Below, in pieces: positions 61,139-64,000 of a stretch of 64,000 nucleotides of DNA. Each line of letters opens with the position of its first letter. Position 1 is the stretch's first letter. Location: contig CAWEOP010000009.1 of NCBI GenBank assembly GCA_963810755.1, forward strand, positions 744,001 to 808,000, in the 5' to 3' direction. Origin of the DNA: FEN-1219 sp963810755. Its GTDB lineage: Bacteria > Pseudomonadota > Gammaproteobacteria > Steroidobacterales > Rariloculaceae. The notes under the pieces were generated by a model. It saw only the letters and a program-made list of their open reading frames with translations. It made no database searches and was not told where the DNA came from. The position numbers and the translations under genes are program-made.

Positions 61139-63655
61139 TCACTTGGCCAAGCGACGCTGCAGTGCGTCGATCGCCGCGAGCATGTCGATCGACTCAGTGA
61201 GCACCGCCGCAAGCGGATCGCCTTTTTCTTGCATCCGTTTGCGCGCGTTGCGGATGTTGAACCGCTCGAGCTTGAGCCGCCCGTTCACTTCCGGCCACTC
61301 GAGCGGCATCGACACCGGCGCCTTCGGCAGAGGCCGCACGCTGAACGGTGCGACGAGCAAACGGCCGTGGCCGTTCTGAAGGTAGTCGAGATATACCTTA
61401 CCTTCGCGATCGTCCGGCCGGCGCACGATCGTCGCGATCTCCGGCAACGACTTCGCAGTGAAGCGGGCGAGGAGCTCCGCGAGCGTGCGCGAGTGCTCGT
61501 AGGTGTAGCGCGCGCCGAGTGGGATCAGCACGTGCAGTCCCGTCGAGCCGCTCGTCTTCACGTAGTTCGCGAGCCCCACTTCGTCGCAGAGGTCGTGGAT
61601 GTGACGAGCGATCGTCACGACGTCCTTGAACGGCGCGCTCTTCGGGTCGAGATCGAGAATGCACCAATCAGGCCGTTCGAGCGCGGCGACGCGGCTCGAC
61701 CACACATGCAGCGGAATCGAGCCCATGTTCGCGACGTAGGTGAGCGACTCGATGTCGTCGAGCACGAAGTAGCGGATCTCGCGCTCGGCCTGCTCGCTCC
61801 ACATCGTCTCGAGCCGCAGCCACTTCGGCGCGTACACCGGCGCATCCTTCTGGAAGAACGACTTGCCCTCGATGCCGTCGGGATAGCGCGTGAGCACGAC
61901 GGGCCGATCCTTCAAGTACGGCAGGAACCACTCCGCGATGCTCTGGTAGTAGGCGATCATGTCGCCCTTCGTGTAGCCCTCGGCGGGCCAGAACACCTTG
62001 TCGAGATTGGTGAGATCGACGGTCCGTTTCTCGGGCTCGGACGCGGCCGGCGCGGCACCCGTCGCGGGCTCGGCTTCGTCGGGCCCCTGCTCAGCCACGC
62101 TAGGCCAAACGCATTCCGAAGGATGCTTGTCGTCGCGCAGTCTCAAGAACGTCGGCTGGCGCAGCGCGCCGTCCGCCGTGCGCTGCTTGAATTTCACCTG
62201 CACGACGGGCCCCGGCGCGTGCCACACCGCAGCCTTCTCGTCGGGCGCAGAGGCCGGCGGCTCGGCTGCGGCAAGCTGCGCGAGCCGCGGCTCGATCGCC
62301 TTGAAATCGCGCTGCGCAAAGCCGCCGCCAACGCGACCGGCGTAGGTGAGCTCGCCGTCGCGATACTGCGCGAGCAGCAGCGCGCTGAAGCCGACGGCAC
62401 CGTTCTTCGCCGGCAGGTAACCGACGACGACGAAGTCGTCCGACTTCGCCGCGTTGACCTTCACCCAATCCTGCGACCGCTTGCTCACATAGGCCGATGC
62501 GGCGCGCTTGCCGACGACGCCCTCGAGCCCCATGCGCTCCGCCTCGACGAACATCGCCTCGCCCTGCTCCGCCACGTGCTCGGAGTAGCGCAGCGGGCCG
62601 ACCGTCGGCAGCAACGACTGCAACGCGTCCTTGCGCGCGAGCAGCGGCAGCGAGCGCAAGTCCAGGCCGCCGAACTCGAGTAGATCGAATGCGTACAGCG
62701 TCGCGGGCAGCTCGAGCGCGGCGCGTTCCGCCTCGATCCGGCGCATGATTCGCCCGCGCTTCTGCAGCAGCGCGAAGCTCGGTATGCCGCGAGCGTCGTT
62801 GATGATCACCTCGCCGTCGATGATGAAGCTGTCGTACGGCAGCGGCGCGACGAACTCGGCGACGTCCGGAAACGTCAACGTGAAATCGTGACCCGCGCGC
62901 GAGTAGAGCGTGACGCGGCCGTCGGCCTTCTCCGCGAATAACCGGTAGCCGTCGTACTTGAGCTCGAACACCCAGTCCTTGTGCGTAAACGCCTTGCCGG
63001 GCGTGGCGAGCATCGGCGAGAGATCCTTCGCACGCAGGGGATGCGCCTTCGCCCCGAGCTTCTTGAGGCGCGCCTCGAGCCCCGCGGCTCGGTGGTCCTT
63101 GGCGGCGACTTGCTCGACGGTGCGGCCCGAGAGCACGGAGTCGTGCGGATAGTCCTCCGTCGTCTGCTCATTCGCGTACGCGTCCCGCTCCTTGATCAGC
63201 AGCCACTCGTTCTTGCCCCGCCGCGTCTTCACGAGCGTCCACTTGCCGTGGAGCTTGTGGCCCCGAAGCTCGAAGAGCAGCTTGCCGCTCTCGAGGCCCT
63301 CGCCGAAGTCGTTGAGCGCATTCCACCGCCCACGATCCCAGACGATCACGGCGCCCGCGCCATAGTTGCCGGGAGGGATCAGCCCCTCGAAATTGACGTA
63401 GTCGACGGGATGGTCCTCGACGTGGACGGCGAGGCGTTTGTCCGCCGGATTCGGCGACGGACCCTTCGGCACGGCCCAGGACTTCAGGACCCCGTCGAAC
63501 TCGAGACGGAAATCATAGTGGGTGCGCCGCGCCGCGTGCTGCTGCACGACGAAGCGCGACCCCCCCGCGCGTACTGGGCTGAACGGCTCCGGGGTTTGAT
63601 CCGCCTTTCGCTTTGCGCGATAAGTCTCTAACTTGCCGGTATTTTTTGTTGCCAC
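61139..63655 (-). CDS. ligD: ATP-dependent DNA ligase D (phosphoesterase-ligase-polymerase)
   Basis: About 838 residues. Domain order: 3'-phosphoesterase (~20-185: FVVQQHAARRTHYDFRLE, HVEDHPVDYVNFEG), ATP-dependent ligase (~215-520: ELKYDGYRLF with the adenylated Lys, IIDGEVI, EGVVGKR), and the LigD primase/polymerase domain (~545-838: KVFWPAEGYTKGDMIAYY, DLDPKSAPF, KTSGSTGLHVLIPL). It repairs double-strand breaks by end joining with Ku. A TTG at 63685 is an alternative start; the GTG at 63655 (VATKNTGKLETY) is closer to family starts. Confidence 0.93.
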   Translation of the reverse strand: MATKNTGKLETYRAKRKADQTPEPFSPVRAGGSRFVVQQHAARRTHYDFRLEFDGVLKSWAVPKGPSPNPADKRLAVHVEDHPVDYVNFEGLIPPGNYGAGAVIVWDRGRWNALNDFGEGLESGKLLFELRGHKLHGKWTLVKTRRGKNEWLLIKERDAYANEQTTEDYPHDSVLSGRTVEQVAAKDHRAAGLEARLKKLGAKAHPLRAKDLSPMLATPGKAFTHKDWVFELKYDGYRLFAEKADGRVTLYSRAGHDFTLTFPDVAEFVAPLPYDSFIIDGEVIINDARGIPSFALLQKRGRIMRRIEAERAALELPATLYAFDLLEFGGLDLRSLPLLARKDALQSLLPTVGPLRYSEHVAEQGEAMFVEAERMGLEGVVGKRAASAYVSKRSQDWVKVNAAKSDDFVVVGYLPAKNGAVGFSALLLAQYRDGELTYAGRVGGGFAQRDFKAIEPRLAQLAAAEPPASAPDEKAAVWHAPGPVVQVKFKQRTADGALRQPTFLRLRDDKHPSECVWPSVAEQGPDEAEPATGAAPAASEPEKRTVDLTNLDKVFWPAEGYTKGDMIAYYQSIAEWFLPYLKDRPVVLTRYPDGIEGKSFFQKDAPVYAPKWLRLETMWSEQAEREIRYFVLDDIESLTYVANMGSIPLHVWSSRVAALERPDWCILDLDPKSAPFKDVVTIARHIHDLCDEVGLANYVKTSGSTGLHVLIPLGARYTYEHSRTLAELLARFTAKSLPEIATIVRRPDDREGKVYLDYLQNGHGRLLVAPFSVRPLPKAPVSMPLEWPEVNGRLKLERFNIRNARKRMQEKGDPLAAVLTESIDMLAAIDALQRRLAK

Positions 63656-63684
63656 TACGGGAACCGAGGATATATTATTCGCCA

Positions 63685-64000
63685 ATGCCAGCGCGAGCCA
63701 TATCCACCGCCACCATCTCGTTCGGCCTCGTGTCGATCCCGGTCAAGCTGTACTCCGCCGCGGAATCGCAGAGCGCCCTCTCATTCAACCAGATTCACAA
63801 GAAGGACGGCTCGCGCGTAAAGCAACAGCTGATCAACTCCCGCAGCGGCGAGGTCGTGCCGCGCGAGGAGATCGTCAAAGGCTACGAGTTCGCGAAAGGC
63901 CAGTACGTGCTGTTCGAGCCCGAGGAGCTCAAAGCCCTCGAGGCGGCCGCGACCCACACGATCGACATCGTCGAGTTCTTGAAGGCGGAACAGATCGAGC
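63685..64000 (+). CDS. ku: Ku protein, 5' part
   Basis: 105 codons to the window edge: MPARAISTATISFGLVSIPVKLYS, FNQIHKKDGSRVKQQ, YEFAKGQYVLFEPEEL and ATHTIDIVEF are the standard N-terminal parts of bacterial Ku. Ku binds DNA ends and recruits LigD, encoded divergently next door. The ATG at 63685 lies at the same bases as a possible TTG start of ligD, leaving at most 29 bp between coding regions. Confidence 0.94.
   Translation, partial: MPARAISTATISFGLVSIPVKLYSAAESQSALSFNQIHKKDGSRVKQQLINSRSGEVVPREEIVKGYEFAKGQYVLFEPEELKALEAAATHTIDIVEFLKAEQIE

Noticed and set aside
1..64000. Mobile elements, prophage, CRISPR arrays, tRNA and rRNA genes
   Set aside because: No transposase, integrase, phage structural gene, regular repeat-spacer array, cloverleaf or rRNA-like sequence was noticed on either strand.

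Overview
The window is GC-rich (roughly two thirds G+C by eye), densely packed bacterial chromosome with short intergenic gaps. Gene content fits a proteobacterium: a TonB-dependent receptor, glutathione-dependent formaldehyde dehydrogenase, an fds-type NAD-linked formate dehydrogenase, glutaryl-CoA dehydrogenase, LigD/Ku end joining, and the DUF6152, DUF1592 and DUF1552 families common in soil, sediment and sponge gammaproteobacterial genomes. The lineage call (gammaproteobacterial-like) is inference. I saw no tRNA, rRNA, CRISPR array, insertion sequence, phage gene or origin.

Layout. 0-1.5 kb is eroded: a frameshifted HipA/YjjJ-like kinase running off the left edge, with a perfect 10-bp inverted repeat at its promoter, and the 3' remnant of a sulfatase gene. 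1.5-15.5 kb holds mostly housekeeping genes: a DUF6152 protein, a CnoX-type thioredoxin, a TonB receptor with a strong terminator, class III alcohol dehydrogenase, a frameshifted FtsX-type ABC permease, a fused HPPK-DHPS, a beta-barrel protein, an MBL-rhodanese fusion, PabB and an alpha/beta hydrolase. 15.6-25.2 kb is a catabolic locus with an MFS carrier, a CitE-type lyase, a GntR/HutC regulator, MaoC hydratase, two CaiB-type CoA-transferases, an acyl-CoA dehydrogenase and two CmcJ-family proteins (one missing its middle). Four near-copies of the palindrome TGTCCGGACA sit in its two divergent promoter regions and are the likely operators of the GntR protein. Three genes of this operon are riddled with single-base frameshifts. 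25.2-30.5 kb is an ankyrin / DUF1592 / DUF1552 export operon. 30.6-32.7 kb has an extradiol dioxygenase and glutaryl-CoA dehydrogenase.

32.8-40.0 kb is a complete formate dehydrogenase operon (fdsG-B-A-D ... fdhD) with an FMN-dependent alpha-hydroxyacid oxidase inside it, diverging from an XRE-cupin regulator and two GNAT acetyltransferases.

42.2-58.0 kb is the centrepiece: one continuous locus joining the mevalonate pathway (HMG-CoA synthase, an HMG-CoA reductase-mevalonate kinase fusion, phosphomevalonate kinase, diphosphomevalonate decarboxylase, IPP isomerase) to prenyl elongation (IspA-type synthase), a squalene synthase with eukaryote-type motifs, and hopanoid tailoring and trafficking genes (HpnA, HpnB, HpnG, HpnH, HpnM, HpnN). 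It lacks only a thiolase and a squalene-hopene cyclase. Hopanoid bacteria normally use the MEP route and HpnCDE, so this arrangement is unusual.

58.0-64.0 kb carries adenine phosphoribosyltransferase, a sulfotransferase, a second DUF6152-type protein, and divergent ligD and ku, the latter cut by the right edge.
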